Shown here piece after piece: positions 26,203 through 35,345 of a stretch of DNA of 64,000 bases. The notes below the pieces were generated by a model. The model was given only the letters and a program-made list of their open reading frames with translations, searched no databases and was not told the origin of the DNA. The stretch is from Ignavibacteriales bacterium (lineage in GTDB: Bacteria > Bacteroidota > Ignavibacteria > Ignavibacteriales > Melioribacteraceae), in NCBI GenBank assembly GCA_020635275.1, contig JACKAA010000004.1:310001-374000 (forward strand), written 5' to 3'. Within the stretch, counting starts at the first letter, position 1, and each line of letters starts with the position of its first letter. Position numbers and translations under genes: made by a program.

Positions 26203-27591
26203 ATGTATTTTCAACATATATATGAAGAAGGTTTAGCACAGGCAAGTTATTTTATTGGTTGCCAAAAAACAAAAGAAGCAATTGTTATTGATCCAAGAAG
26301 AGATATTGATGTTTATTTGAAAATTGCAGAAGATAAAAATTTTGAAATTACTCATATTACAGAAACACATATTCATGCTGATTTTTTAAGCGGTGCACGT
26401 GAATTATCTGCGGTAACAGATGCTAAAATGTACCTTTCTGATGAAGGCGGCAAAGATTGGCAATATCAATTTGATCATATTGGTTTAAAAAACGGTGATG
26501 CAATAAAAGTTGGAAACATTAAAATTGAAGTTCTACATACTCCAGGACACACACCTGAACACATAAGTTTTTTAGTTACGGACACTGCCGCTTCTGATAA
26601 ACCAATAATGATTTTTACCGGTGATTTTGTTTTTGTCGGTGATATTGGCAGACCTGATCTTTTGGAGAAAGCAGCTGGAATTACAGGCACTCAAGAAATT
26701 GGTGCCCGACAAATGTTCAATTCATTAAAACTTTTTAAAGAACTGCCCGATCATGTTCAAGTTTGGCCTGGACATGGAGCCGGATCAGCTTGTGGAAAAT
26801 CATTAGGAGCTGTACCAAGTTCCACAGTTGGATATGAAAAACTGGTGAATTGGGCCATGAAGCTGGAAAATGAAGAAGAGTTTGTTGAAAAATTACTTGA
26901 AGGTCAGCCTGAACCGCCAAAATATTTTGCAATGATGAAAAAGTTAAATAAGTTCGGTCCAACGGTTTTAGGCGGAATTCCGCAGCCAGCTAAATTGACC
27001 TTAAACCAATTTAGAGAAGCACTTCAAAAAGGTGTAACAATTGTCGATTCCAGAGATAAATTATCTTTTGCTGGCGGTCATGTAAAAGGTTCATTAAACA
27101 TTCAAGATAATTCTGAGTTTTCAACTTGGGCCGGCTGGATGCTTAAATATGATGAGCCGTTTGTGCTTATTGCTTATGCAGATAGAGTTGAAGAATTAAC
27201 AAAAGCCTTGGTAAGAATTGGAATGCAGAATTTTTACGGCTACGTATCTGATCTTGATAAATGGGCAGATCAATGCCATGAACTTGATACAGTAAACCAG
27301 ATTACAGTTAATGAATTGAAAGAAATGGTTTCTAAAAATGGTGATAATATTGAAATAATTGATGTTAGAAGCTACATTGATTATAGTGAAAATAAAATTC
27401 CGAATTCGAAAAATATATTTGCCGGTTATATAACTGATAAACTGGAAAATATTTCAGAAGAAAAAACAAAGGTTGTGTATTGTCATTCTGGCAATAGATC
27501 AAGTATTGCAGCTTCAGCATTAATGAACAGTGGTATAAAAAATGTAATTAATCTTACCGGCGGTTTTTCTGCTTGGGAAAAAGAACTTTAA
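26203..27591 (+). CDS. Persulfide dioxygenase-rhodanese fusion (metallo-beta-lactamase fold)
   Basis: The N-terminal half is an ETHE1/Blh-type persulfide dioxygenase, which oxidises glutathione or similar persulfide to sulfite. Iron ligands are visible in THIHADFLSG, HTPGHTPEH, FTGDFVFVGDIGRPDL and WPGHGAGSACG. Two rhodanese domains follow. The first (about 265-355) lacks the Cys loop (FVLIAYADRVEEL) and is probably structural; the second (about 365-462) has VVYCHSGNRSS and should be active. Length 462 matches this architecture. With TSUP and the upstream rhodanese it forms a sulfide detoxification set. Confidence 0.92.
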   Translation: MYFQHIYEEGLAQASYFIGCQKTKEAIVIDPRRDIDVYLKIAEDKNFEITHITETHIHADFLSGARELSAVTDAKMYLSDEGGKDWQYQFDHIGLKNGDAIKVGNIKIEVLHTPGHTPEHISFLVTDTAASDKPIMIFTGDFVFVGDIGRPDLLEKAAGITGTQEIGARQMFNSLKLFKELPDHVQVWPGHGAGSACGKSLGAVPSSTVGYEKLVNWAMKLENEEEFVEKLLEGQPEPPKYFAMMKKLNKFGPTVLGGIPQPAKLTLNQFREALQKGVTIVDSRDKLSFAGGHVKGSLNIQDNSEFSTWAGWMLKYDEPFVLIAYADRVEELTKALVRIGMQNFYGYVSDLDKWADQCHELDTVNQITVNELKEMVSKNGDNIEIIDVRSYIDYSENKIPNSKNIFAGYITDKLENISEEKTKVVYCHSGNRSSIAASALMNSGIKNVINLTGGFSAWEKEL

Positions 27592-27650
27592 GTTATTAAA
27601 TAATGTCATTCAATTTGTAATTAGAAACAGTTGAATAATTAAAATCACTT

Positions 27651-27740
27651 GTCATTCTGAGGAGCTAAGCGACGTAAGAATCTCATTATTTGAATTTACT
27701 GAGATTTCTCATTCGTCAATTAACGGAATCGAAATGGCAA
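27651..27740. repeat. Dispersed palindromic repeat, copy 1
   Basis: Starts GTCATTCTGAGGAGCTAAG and ends with a degenerate inverted copy (GGAATCGAAATGGCA). AAGAATCTC and GAGATTTCTC form the inner arms. It lies in the 359-base gap between the sulfur operon and the tandem T9SS genes. The rest of that gap is AT-rich and holds nothing else I can identify. Confidence 0.7.
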
Positions 27741-27950
27741 ATTCTATAATTTCTTAATTTTTCAGAAGTTTCTATTAATGAAATTGCAATCTTTTGGAGG
27801 AATTTTTTGATCTCTAATTCTTATGATAATATTCTTAATTTATTAACCACAATACCTAAATTTTAGACTCTTGCATCTCATTTAAATTATTATATATTAC
27901 TATTTTAATAATTTATTTAATTCTTATATTCACTTTATTTAAGGTTAAAT

Positions 27951-30287
27951 ATGTGGAAGAAAATAATTCTTGTCACAATTTTTATATTTTCAAGTCTACC
28001 TGCACAGTCCAGTCATATTCTTAAATCAAGTGGTGAACTTATTGACCTAAAGAATAAAAATATTCAGCTCAATTATTCAGCTAAGAAATCATTTCCTTTA
28101 AATGATAATTTATTTCTTTCAGAAATAAATAAGACAAATACAATTACTGGTACGCCGGATACATTACGTTATTCAATTTATGGAAATATGAATTCAAATT
28201 TTGGTTTTAACAGTCAGGATGTGTTAATTCAGTACTTTATGGCACCTGCAGATATGATTATAAAAGGTGTTGGAATTTCTAGTGCAGATGATAGCGGTGC
28301 AATAAATGGTTCAGATATTTCTGTTCGTTTAATAAAATTAAATTGGAGTTATGATTCATTAGTAAATGTTTATAATGATATTTATTTAGGTTTTTATCCC
28401 ACAGAGGATAACATATACAATGTTGATTATTTTGGTGAAATATCAAAAGAAAATTGGATAGATAAAACAGAAGGATTATATCCACTGCCTCCGTGGACAA
28501 ATAATTCAGATCCGAGTTTAAATACGTTTGAATATGATTTATGGAGTGATCCATGGGAAAGACTTACTTTAAGACCTGTTAAGCAAGCTTCTGCAGGTAA
28601 TTATCAATTTATTGAGACGAATATTCTTGGATTTGAGCCAGAAGTAAGCGCTGGAGAAATTATAGGTGTAGTAGTAAAACATAGCGGTACTACTTTTAAT
28701 AATGATAGAATTGGATTTTATGCAAGTGCTGATGCAGGAATACCTGGATTAAAGTTTTATGCAAAAGGTAGAAATGACTCAACAGATATTGGCTGGTGGA
28801 TTAGACAAATTACTTTTGATTTTGCATTGGCTGTTGATTTGGTAAGTGGTCCACATTATAGGTTTAATTTCGTAACTGATTTGAATACTACTTTATCATC
28901 TGAGCCAAGAATTGTTGAAGCTGAAATATGGGGAGATAATCCAAATCCGGATGTAAAAGTTTTTACTGAAATAAATCTTTATTATTCAGTTGATGAGCAG
29001 GATTTTACCAAAGTTCCAATGGATAGTATTAGCATTAATAGATATTCTGGAGAAATTCCAGGTCAAAATCCTAATACTAATGTAACTTATTTTTGCGAAG
29101 CTGTTGATTGGGAAGGACATAAATGGCAAAGTTCACTTTATTCATATAGAATATTTAAACCAACTGAAAATGTTAACACACTTTTAATTTTTAATGGTTT
29201 ACCGGAATCCGGTTATCCGTCATCTTATTATTTTGGTCAAGATGATTTTATTGATAATATACCAATTGATTTTCCCCATGATGTCTGGGCATTTGATGAA
29301 TTTGATTCGACTTTAGTTAATAATTATCAAAATATTTTTGAAATAACATCTAACGGACCAAATTATTATCATAGAAATATTATCAGAAAATGGCTGGAAG
29401 AGGATAATAACAGAAATTATTTTTTAGCCGGAGATGAATGGCTTGGAGCAGAAATAGGTTTTACGGATACATCTTTTTTACCTGGTTCGTTTGAATATGA
29501 TATTCTAGGTATTACAAAAAGTTATAATGATGTTAGTTATGATGGAACAAATGGGCAATCACTTCCATCAAAATTAATACCGGTTGAAAATTCTTTATTA
29601 GGTGGTGCTCTTTATAATTTATTTATTGAGAATGGACCTACAGATTCTCTGAGATATGATCCGGTTTATGAAAATAGTTGGATTAATAACTGGCTTGACG
29701 CATTTGAAGTCGTTGATTCAAACAATATTGATCTTTTAGTAGAAACACGAGGAATTAAAGGTCAGCCTTCTGTTCAAATTAAACCTTGTGCTGTTCATAA
29801 TGTTACAACAAATGGAAATAAAATTGCATTTTTAGCATATGATCCCATTTCAATTAATTCTTCACCAGAATATTATTGGTATGGATTTAGTGAAACTTCT
29901 CTGCAGGTTCAAACATTAAAATGGTTTGGAATTCTTACAGATATAAATGATGAAAAAAGTGAAATAATTCCTTCAAGGATTCAATTATTTCAAAATTATC
30001 CAAATCCGTTTAATCCAAGTACAACAATAAAATATCAGATTCCACAAGTCATTGCGAGGAGTGAAGCAACGCGGCAATCTAATGTAGAGACGGGATATAT
30101 CCCGTCTGTACGATTAATTGTTTACGACATTCTTGGAAGAGAAGTTGCAGTATTAGTTAACCAAAAACAAAAACCGGGAATTTATGAAATCGAATTTGAT
30201 GCTGTTAATTTGCCTAGCGGAATTTATTTTTATAAGCTAAATTATGGTTATTTTTCGCAGACAAAAAAAATGATTTTAATTAAATAA
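27951..30287 (+). CDS. Large secreted T9SS protein, first of a tandem paralogue pair
   Basis: The 778-residue product has a signal peptide (residues 1-19, SLPAQS) and a T9SS tail starting LFQNYPNPFNPSTTIKYQ. Together with the next gene it shares long matching stretches, for example SGYPSSYYFGQDDFIDN, DFPHDVWAF, GFYASADAGIPG and WWIRQITFDFALAVDL. These may form a jelly-roll and an Ig-like domain; no enzyme signature is visible. Within the sorting domain, between IKYQIPQ and VRLIVYDILGRE, lies an extra stretch (VIARSEATRQSNVETGYIPS) that is the translation of a dispersed repeat. The function is unknown. Confidence 0.78.
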   Translation: MWKKIILVTIFIFSSLPAQSSHILKSSGELIDLKNKNIQLNYSAKKSFPLNDNLFLSEINKTNTITGTPDTLRYSIYGNMNSNFGFNSQDVLIQYFMAPADMIIKGVGISSADDSGAINGSDISVRLIKLNWSYDSLVNVYNDIYLGFYPTEDNIYNVDYFGEISKENWIDKTEGLYPLPPWTNNSDPSLNTFEYDLWSDPWERLTLRPVKQASAGNYQFIETNILGFEPEVSAGEIIGVVVKHSGTTFNNDRIGFYASADAGIPGLKFYAKGRNDSTDIGWWIRQITFDFALAVDLVSGPHYRFNFVTDLNTTLSSEPRIVEAEIWGDNPNPDVKVFTEINLYYSVDEQDFTKVPMDSISINRYSGEIPGQNPNTNVTYFCEAVDWEGHKWQSSLYSYRIFKPTENVNTLLIFNGLPESGYPSSYYFGQDDFIDNIPIDFPHDVWAFDEFDSTLVNNYQNIFEITSNGPNYYHRNIIRKWLEEDNNRNYFLAGDEWLGAEIGFTDTSFLPGSFEYDILGITKSYNDVSYDGTNGQSLPSKLIPVENSLLGGALYNLFIENGPTDSLRYDPVYENSWINNWLDAFEVVDSNNIDLLVETRGIKGQPSVQIKPCAVHNVTTNGNKIAFLAYDPISINSSPEYYWYGFSETSLQVQTLKWFGILTDINDEKSEIIPSRIQLFQNYPNPFNPSTTIKYQIPQVIARSEATRQSNVETGYIPSVRLIVYDILGREVAVLVNQKQKPGIYEIEFDAVNLPSGIYFYKLNYGYFSQTKKMILIK
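30048..30111. repeat. Dispersed repeat translated in frame inside the T9SS sorting domain, copy 2
   Basis: Two joined units: GTCATTGCGAGGAGTGAAGC at 30048-30067 running to GGCAATCT, then a near-perfect palindrome at 30084-30111 whose core GACGGGATATATCCCGTC (30089-30106) is exact. It inserts about 20 codons without breaking the frame. Confidence 0.8.
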
Positions 30288-30294
30288 GGTTATA

Positions 30295-32583
30295 ATGAAA
30301 AAATTTCTATTTCTGATAAATTTACTTTTCCTACAAATATCATTTGGGCAAACGCATATAGTCAAACCTAATGGTGAAATAGTTAAAATTGATAAGAAAA
30401 ACTTAGGTAAGTATTCAAATGGATTTTTGCAGAATAAAAAACCTGATCAAAATTTTGAAACACAAGGAATTCTAGATTCTCTAAATTATCTTGATGATGG
30501 AAATTACACTACAAATTTTGGTTTTTTTAGTCAAGATGTAATGCTTCAGTATTTTGTTGCTCCTGCTGACTTAATAATTAAAGCTGCTGGCTTTTCTACA
30601 ATTGATGATGCCGGTTCATCATATTCAACAGTATCACTTCGACTTATAAAATTAAATTATTCTTTTGAAGAATTGACAAATATATCTTCACCAAAATATA
30701 TGGGATATTTTCCAAGTAATGATACTTTAGGTATAGCAGATCCATTTCCAAATAGTTCCGGTGATAATTGGATTGATAAAAGTAACGGAAATTATTCTGC
30801 ACCATTAACATTTGAAAATTTTGATTTATGGAATGTTGAAGGCTCTGGAGTTTCAGTTTTAGCAGAAAATCAAGATACCGAATATGATTTTCAATGGATT
30901 GAAATGAACAGATCCGGAACCGAACCAGAAATTAAAAAAGGTGAAGTATTTGCCGTTGCTATATCTCATGATGGAATAAATTTAGATGAAGAAAGAATAG
31001 GATTTTATGCAAGTGCTAATTCAATAAATCCCGGATGGAAATTCTATAAAAATGGCAGATTTGATCCAGATCAAGATGCTGGATGGTGGGTTAGAGAATA
31101 CACTTGGGATTTTGCAGTTATTGTTGATTTGATTGGTGACAGCGGACCTGAAATAACAAATATCACTGAATTGCCAACCACAGTTTCAATTAAACCTAGA
31201 ACTGTTCAAGCAACTGTTATTGATACAAATGCTACAGGTGGTCCTCATGGAGTTAGTGAAGTTTTATTAAAGTATATAGTAAATGAACAAGCAAGTTATT
31301 CTGAAATAATGACTACTTCTGCTGATAGTCTTTATGAAGGAATTATATCTAATTTTGGTGAATGCGATTATATTCAATATTGGATTGAAGCAACAGACGT
31401 TCAAGGAAATGTTACAAAATCAAAAGTTTATGATCATTATATCTATTGTCCGCAAACTTCAAATTTAGTTGTATTTGATGGACAACCGGTAAATGGTTAT
31501 CCTTCATCATACTATTTTGGTGTTGGAGATTTTATTGATTCAACAGTATATGATTTTCCGCATGATGTTTGGGCTTATGGTCAATTAACTGAAGAATTAC
31601 TTAATAATTATGGAAATGTTTTTGAAATTGTAACTGATGGCCCGGAATATTATCATAAAGAATTAATAAGAAATTGGTTAGATGCAGATAGTAACAGAAA
31701 TTATTTTCTTGCAGGTCAAGAATGGTTATTGGAAGAAGGTTTTGGACAACCTTTTCAAAAAGGTAATTTTGAATATGATATTTTAGGAATAAAAGATTTC
31801 TATTCGGATGTAAGCTATACCGGACTAAGCGGTCACAAACAATCTTCTAAATTATTTCCGGTAGATAGTTCAATGTTTGGAGCGGTGATTACTGAAGATT
31901 TTTTAGCCAATACTCCAAATGATACTTTAATTTATGATCCGGTAAATATTCTTGGAAATATTAACAATTGGATTGATGCATTTGAACCGGTAAATTCTGA
32001 AAATGTTGATATGTACGTTGAAACAAGAGGAATATTTAGCACTCTTATTATTGATACTCTGGCATGTGCAATTCATAATATTACAGAAAACGGAAACAAA
32101 GTTGTTTTCTTAAGTTTTGACCCGTTGTCAATAACTTCTTCACCTCAAAATTTTTGGTACGGCTTTAGCGAATCTTCAATTCAAACTCAAACTTTAGCTT
32201 GGTTTGATGCACAAAATATAACGGAAGTGAATGAAGAATTACCAGCTCCAGTAAAACTTGAACTTTCTCAAAATTATCCAAATCCGTTTAATCCCGCTAC
32301 TGCCATTAAATATTCAATACACAATTCAGTAATTGCGAACGGATTGAAGCAATCTGAAGAGAGTAAATGGGGTAATAAATTATCTGGCAATGACAATTTT
32401 AATGTTAAATTAATTGTTTATGATATTTTAGGAAGGGAAGTAAAAACATTAGTAAATGAAAAACAAAAACCAGGTAATTACGAAGTTATATTTAATGCGA
32501 CCAATATTTCAAGCGGTGTTTATTTTTACAAATTAAGTTATGGAAGTTTTATTCAAACAAAGAAAATGATTTTACTCAAATAA
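30295..32583 (+). CDS. Large secreted T9SS protein, second of a tandem paralogue pair
   Basis: This 762-residue paralogue starts seven bases after its neighbour. It has a signal peptide (FLQISFGQ cleavage region) and a T9SS tail (LSQNYPNPFNPATAIKYS ... LIVYDILGREVKTLV ... SGVYFYKLSYG ... KKMILLK). Shared segments with the first copy include GYPSSYYFGVGDFIDS, DFPHDVWAYG and the GFYASANSINPG motif. An insertion at the same place in the sorting domain (VIANGLKQSEESKW and following) looks like a decayed form of the same repeat. The pair probably arose by tandem duplication. Role unknown; extracellular or surface location inferred. Confidence 0.78.
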   Translation: MKKFLFLINLLFLQISFGQTHIVKPNGEIVKIDKKNLGKYSNGFLQNKKPDQNFETQGILDSLNYLDDGNYTTNFGFFSQDVMLQYFVAPADLIIKAAGFSTIDDAGSSYSTVSLRLIKLNYSFEELTNISSPKYMGYFPSNDTLGIADPFPNSSGDNWIDKSNGNYSAPLTFENFDLWNVEGSGVSVLAENQDTEYDFQWIEMNRSGTEPEIKKGEVFAVAISHDGINLDEERIGFYASANSINPGWKFYKNGRFDPDQDAGWWVREYTWDFAVIVDLIGDSGPEITNITELPTTVSIKPRTVQATVIDTNATGGPHGVSEVLLKYIVNEQASYSEIMTTSADSLYEGIISNFGECDYIQYWIEATDVQGNVTKSKVYDHYIYCPQTSNLVVFDGQPVNGYPSSYYFGVGDFIDSTVYDFPHDVWAYGQLTEELLNNYGNVFEIVTDGPEYYHKELIRNWLDADSNRNYFLAGQEWLLEEGFGQPFQKGNFEYDILGIKDFYSDVSYTGLSGHKQSSKLFPVDSSMFGAVITEDFLANTPNDTLIYDPVNILGNINNWIDAFEPVNSENVDMYVETRGIFSTLIIDTLACAIHNITENGNKVVFLSFDPLSITSSPQNFWYGFSESSIQTQTLAWFDAQNITEVNEELPAPVKLELSQNYPNPFNPATAIKYSIHNSVIANGLKQSEESKWGNKLSGNDNFNVKLIVYDILGREVKTLVNEKQKPGNYEVIFNATNISSGVYFYKLSYGSFIQTKKMILLK
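32329..32355. repeat. Decayed dispersed repeat inside a T9SS gene, copy 3
   Basis: GTAATTGCGAACGGATTGAA followed by GCAATCT matches the left arm of the repeats at 30048 and 53959 with a few changes. It sits at the equivalent position of the sorting domain in the second paralogue. Confidence 0.6.
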
Positions 32584-32585
32584 AA

Positions 32586-32609
32586 AAGGCGAATCAAAAG
32601 ATTCGCCTT
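32586..32609 (-). terminator. Terminator between convergent genes
   Basis: AAGGCGAATC and GATTCGCCTT pair perfectly around AAAA. On the minus strand the stem is followed by a run of T, so it best serves the 33408-32617 gene. It may also stop transcripts from the T9SS pair. Confidence 0.8.
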
Positions 32610-32616
32610 AAATTAC

Positions 32617-33408
32617 TTATCTAACAAACTTCCACCAATAATAATATTTATTTTCAAGATCAGTTTCAGAAGGCATAGGGAAGAATTTTAATTCATCACC
32701 AGAAGCAAACCAAAATCCATGACGTAAAAATTTATAAGAAATATCTTTTAATAAACTTCCAAGACTAATTGTCTTTGTAGTTTTTTCAGGTTTTTCTTTT
32801 AATTCAGTAATACAATCAAAAAATCTGTATGGATTTACACCCGGAAGATCAATATTAAAAATTTCTCTATTTCTATTATTCTCAAAGAAATTATCAATAT
32901 TAAAATCAATTTGTGTAAATATAATTTTTGGAGCACCTTTTGATTTTGTTTCAGTAGTAATAAACTTGCCAAAATCCCTTTGATCTTTTGTAGTTGCAAC
33001 CAAAGTTTCTAATGGTGCAATTTCCTGGTAAATTCTAATCATTCCAGGTTTATTGTATGCAGTATATTCAGCAGGTTCAATAGGAAGTACTTTACCATTA
33101 CGAGTGCACAAGAACAATTTTTTTATAGCTGAAAGTTCAACATGTTCTAAGACATTATAAGAACTTATAAATTTAGTTTTTTTAGGTGAGCCATCAGAAT
33201 GGGGAACAGTAAGACCTAAATATTTTTCAATTTCAAAATAATCGCTTCTAAAATTTATATCCAGCTCGGCAAAAATAACTTTTCCGCTAAAGTGTTTAGC
33301 GCTTCCCATAGTATAATGTTCGCCAAATTTTTCCGGTTCTAATTGCGAAGCAACTAATGCATTAATCGGAAATACTATCATGTACAAATGTTTTTCATAT
33401 TCTGCCAT
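32617..33408 (-). CDS. Hypothetical protein, 263 residues
   Basis: I do not recognise this protein. It is soluble, has no signal peptide and is rich in Phe, Lys and Glu. A GGAG ribosome-binding site and a downstream terminator show an independent transcription unit. Segments such as GSAKHFSGKVIFAELDINF and PKIIFTQIDFNIDNFFE look like two related strands, which may mean an internal duplication. No function is suggested by its neighbours. Confidence 0.55.
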   Translation of the reverse strand: MAEYEKHLYMIVFPINALVASQLEPEKFGEHYTMGSAKHFSGKVIFAELDINFRSDYFEIEKYLGLTVPHSDGSPKKTKFISSYNVLEHVELSAIKKLFLCTRNGKVLPIEPAEYTAYNKPGMIRIYQEIAPLETLVATTKDQRDFGKFITTETKSKGAPKIIFTQIDFNIDNFFENNRNREIFNIDLPGVNPYRFFDCITELKEKPEKTTKTISLGSLLKDISYKFLRHGFWFASGDELKFFPMPSETDLENKYYYWWKFVR

Positions 33409-33621
33409 AGATGGTCTCCAGTTTTCAAAAAATTGTAAAAATAAAGTTATTAAATGAATTATTTAGTATCAAGAGATGAATCCAACATGAGTTGTAAAAA
33501 TTGAACTCTTTTATGTGTAAAATCAAAAAAAATACCTTAATGTTTGTTTTTATCTTAAGATTTATTTAGATTTAATCTTAATAAATATTATCATTTTACA
33601 ATCATAAATTATAGGGTAGTC

Positions 33622-34683
33622 ATGAACAGATTATTTATATATATATTCCTCCTAATTTTTATATCAAATTTAACATTTGCACAAATAGATTTTTTTGGTT
33701 CATCAAATACTATTGGAGGTTATGGAGAACTCCATTATAATAAGACTAGTACAGGTAATGAAACGACAAATGTATTGGATTTTCATCGATTTGTAATTTT
33801 CTATGGTCACCAGTGGAATGAAGAATGGTCTTTTAAAGCTGAAGTTGAATTAGAGCATAATTTTGTTGGTGAAGGTCAAGGCGAACTTGAACTTGAACAA
33901 GCATTTGTGGATTATCACTATGAAAATTGGCTTGGATTTCAAGCAGGTGTAATTTTACCTTCTGTAGGATTGATAAATGAATTTCATGAGCCGCCTTTGT
34001 TTTTTGGTGTAGAAAGACCAGAATATCATAAATCAATAATTCCTACAACTTGGTTTGGAAATGGACTTTCAGTTTATGGAAATTATGCAGATTTGGATTA
34101 TAAGATTTCTGTTATGGAAGGATTAAATGCAGATAAAATAAGCAGTAATAATGGAATTAGAGATGCCAGACAAAAAGGTTATAAGTCCCAAGCAGATGAC
34201 TTGCTTTATAATGCAAGAATTGATTATCTTGGTATAAATGGACTTAGAGTCGGAGTTTCATATTCTTATAATAATTCAACTGGTGAGGATATTAATATTC
34301 CGGTTTCTTTGTATGAAGGTCATTTGAAATATATTAGAAATAATATTTACTTTGTTGGTGAATACGGAAATATTTCTTATGGAGAAGGAGAATTAGAATC
34401 TTCCGCAGGTTATTATTTTGATCTAGGTTATGATTTTAGTGAATTAGCAGGAGTTTCAACTAAAATAATTCCTTTTGCTAGATATTCAAATTATAATACT
34501 GCTTCTTCAACACAAGCTGGCGGTGATTCTGAGAAAGCATTTAACAAAAAACAATGGATGATAGGATTAAACATTTTACCAATTTCTGAAGTCGTATTTA
34601 AAGTTGACTATAATGAAATTGACGTTGAATTAACAAAAGAAAAAACTAAATATTTTAACCTGGGTGTAGGTTATATGTTTTAG
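33622..34683 (+). CDS. Outer-membrane porin (phosphate-selective porin O/P-like)
   Basis: The 353-residue product has a signal peptide (ending TFAQ) and alternating beta-strand pattern up to a C-terminal Phe (GVGYMF), as expected for an outer-membrane barrel. GGYGELHYNK, FHRFVIFYGHQWNEEWSFKAEVELEH and FQAGVILPSVGLINEFHEPP match the OprO/OprP-like porin family common in Bacteroidota. The FMN-binding/membrane protein pair begins 92 bases downstream. The solute is unknown. Confidence 0.8.
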   Translation: MNRLFIYIFLLIFISNLTFAQIDFFGSSNTIGGYGELHYNKTSTGNETTNVLDFHRFVIFYGHQWNEEWSFKAEVELEHNFVGEGQGELELEQAFVDYHYENWLGFQAGVILPSVGLINEFHEPPLFFGVERPEYHKSIIPTTWFGNGLSVYGNYADLDYKISVMEGLNADKISSNNGIRDARQKGYKSQADDLLYNARIDYLGINGLRVGVSYSYNNSTGEDINIPVSLYEGHLKYIRNNIYFVGEYGNISYGEGELESSAGYYFDLGYDFSELAGVSTKIIPFARYSNYNTASSTQAGGDSEKAFNKKQWMIGLNILPISEVVFKVDYNEIDVELTKEKTKYFNLGVGYMF

Positions 34684-34704
34684 TGATTGCAATTAAATTT
34701 ATTT

Positions 34705-34747
34705 AAAGTTGTCTCTGAATTTTAACATATAATTTAGGGACAACTTT
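34705..34747. terminator. Long stem-loop after the porin gene
   Basis: AAAGTTGTCTCTGAATT pairs with AATTTAGGGACAACTTT, with only G-T wobbles, around a nine-base loop. No T run follows on the plus strand, so it may be a terminator or an mRNA 3' stabiliser. Confidence 0.6.
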
Positions 34748-34775
34748 ATCACAAAAAAATCTTAAAAAATATATT

Positions 34776-35345
34776 ATGACATTAAATAAATTTGCTAAAA
34801 TTATATTTCTAATTTTATCTATATCAAAATTATTGTTGGCTGGTGAACTTACTGAAAAAGCGAAGGAAATAATTATACAGAATTATTCTAATTCGATTGA
34901 AATTATTACCTATAAATTAAATTTGGATAATTCTTTAAAAAATAAATCCGAAATTTTTGCTCAGCAAAGGTTCTTTAGTAATTTTGTTTATTATTATGAG
35001 ATAAAGGAAAACAATAAAATTATTGGTTATGCAATACTTGATAACGTTTTGGGTAAAGTTAAACCAATAACGTACTTGGTAATTTTTAACGATGTTCTAT
35101 CTGTTAAAAGTGTGAATGTTGTAAAATACAGAGAACAATATGGCGGTGCTATTGAAAACAATGACTGGCTCAATCAATTTAATCAAAAAACAATTTCATC
35201 AGAAATTGAATTAGGTAAATCAATTGACGGTATCAGCGGAGCGACTATTTCTGTAAAAGCTATGATAAAAGGTGTAAAAAGATTACTTTATTTAATCAAT
35301 AATTTAGGTGAAGATGAAAGAGATTTACTTGTTTCAATTGAATGA
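34776..35345 (+). CDS. Exported FMN-binding domain protein (RnfG/NqrC-like)
   Basis: The 189-residue protein has a signal or anchor segment (residues 6-22) and a C-terminal FMN-binding domain with DGISGATIS. Thr157 in this motif is the usual site where ApbE attaches FMN through a phosphoester bond. RnfG/NqrC relatives carry electrons across or along the membrane. No other Rnf or Nqr subunit and no apbE are in the window. Its 3' end overlaps the following membrane gene by about 30 bases, so the two are probably translated together and may form a small electron-transfer unit. Confidence 0.78.
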   Translation: MTLNKFAKIIFLILSISKLLLAGELTEKAKEIIIQNYSNSIEIITYKLNLDNSLKNKSEIFAQQRFFSNFVYYYEIKENNKIIGYAILDNVLGKVKPITYLVIFNDVLSVKSVNVVKYREQYGGAIENNDWLNQFNQKTISSEIELGKSIDGISGATISVKAMIKGVKRLLYLINNLGEDERDLLVSIE

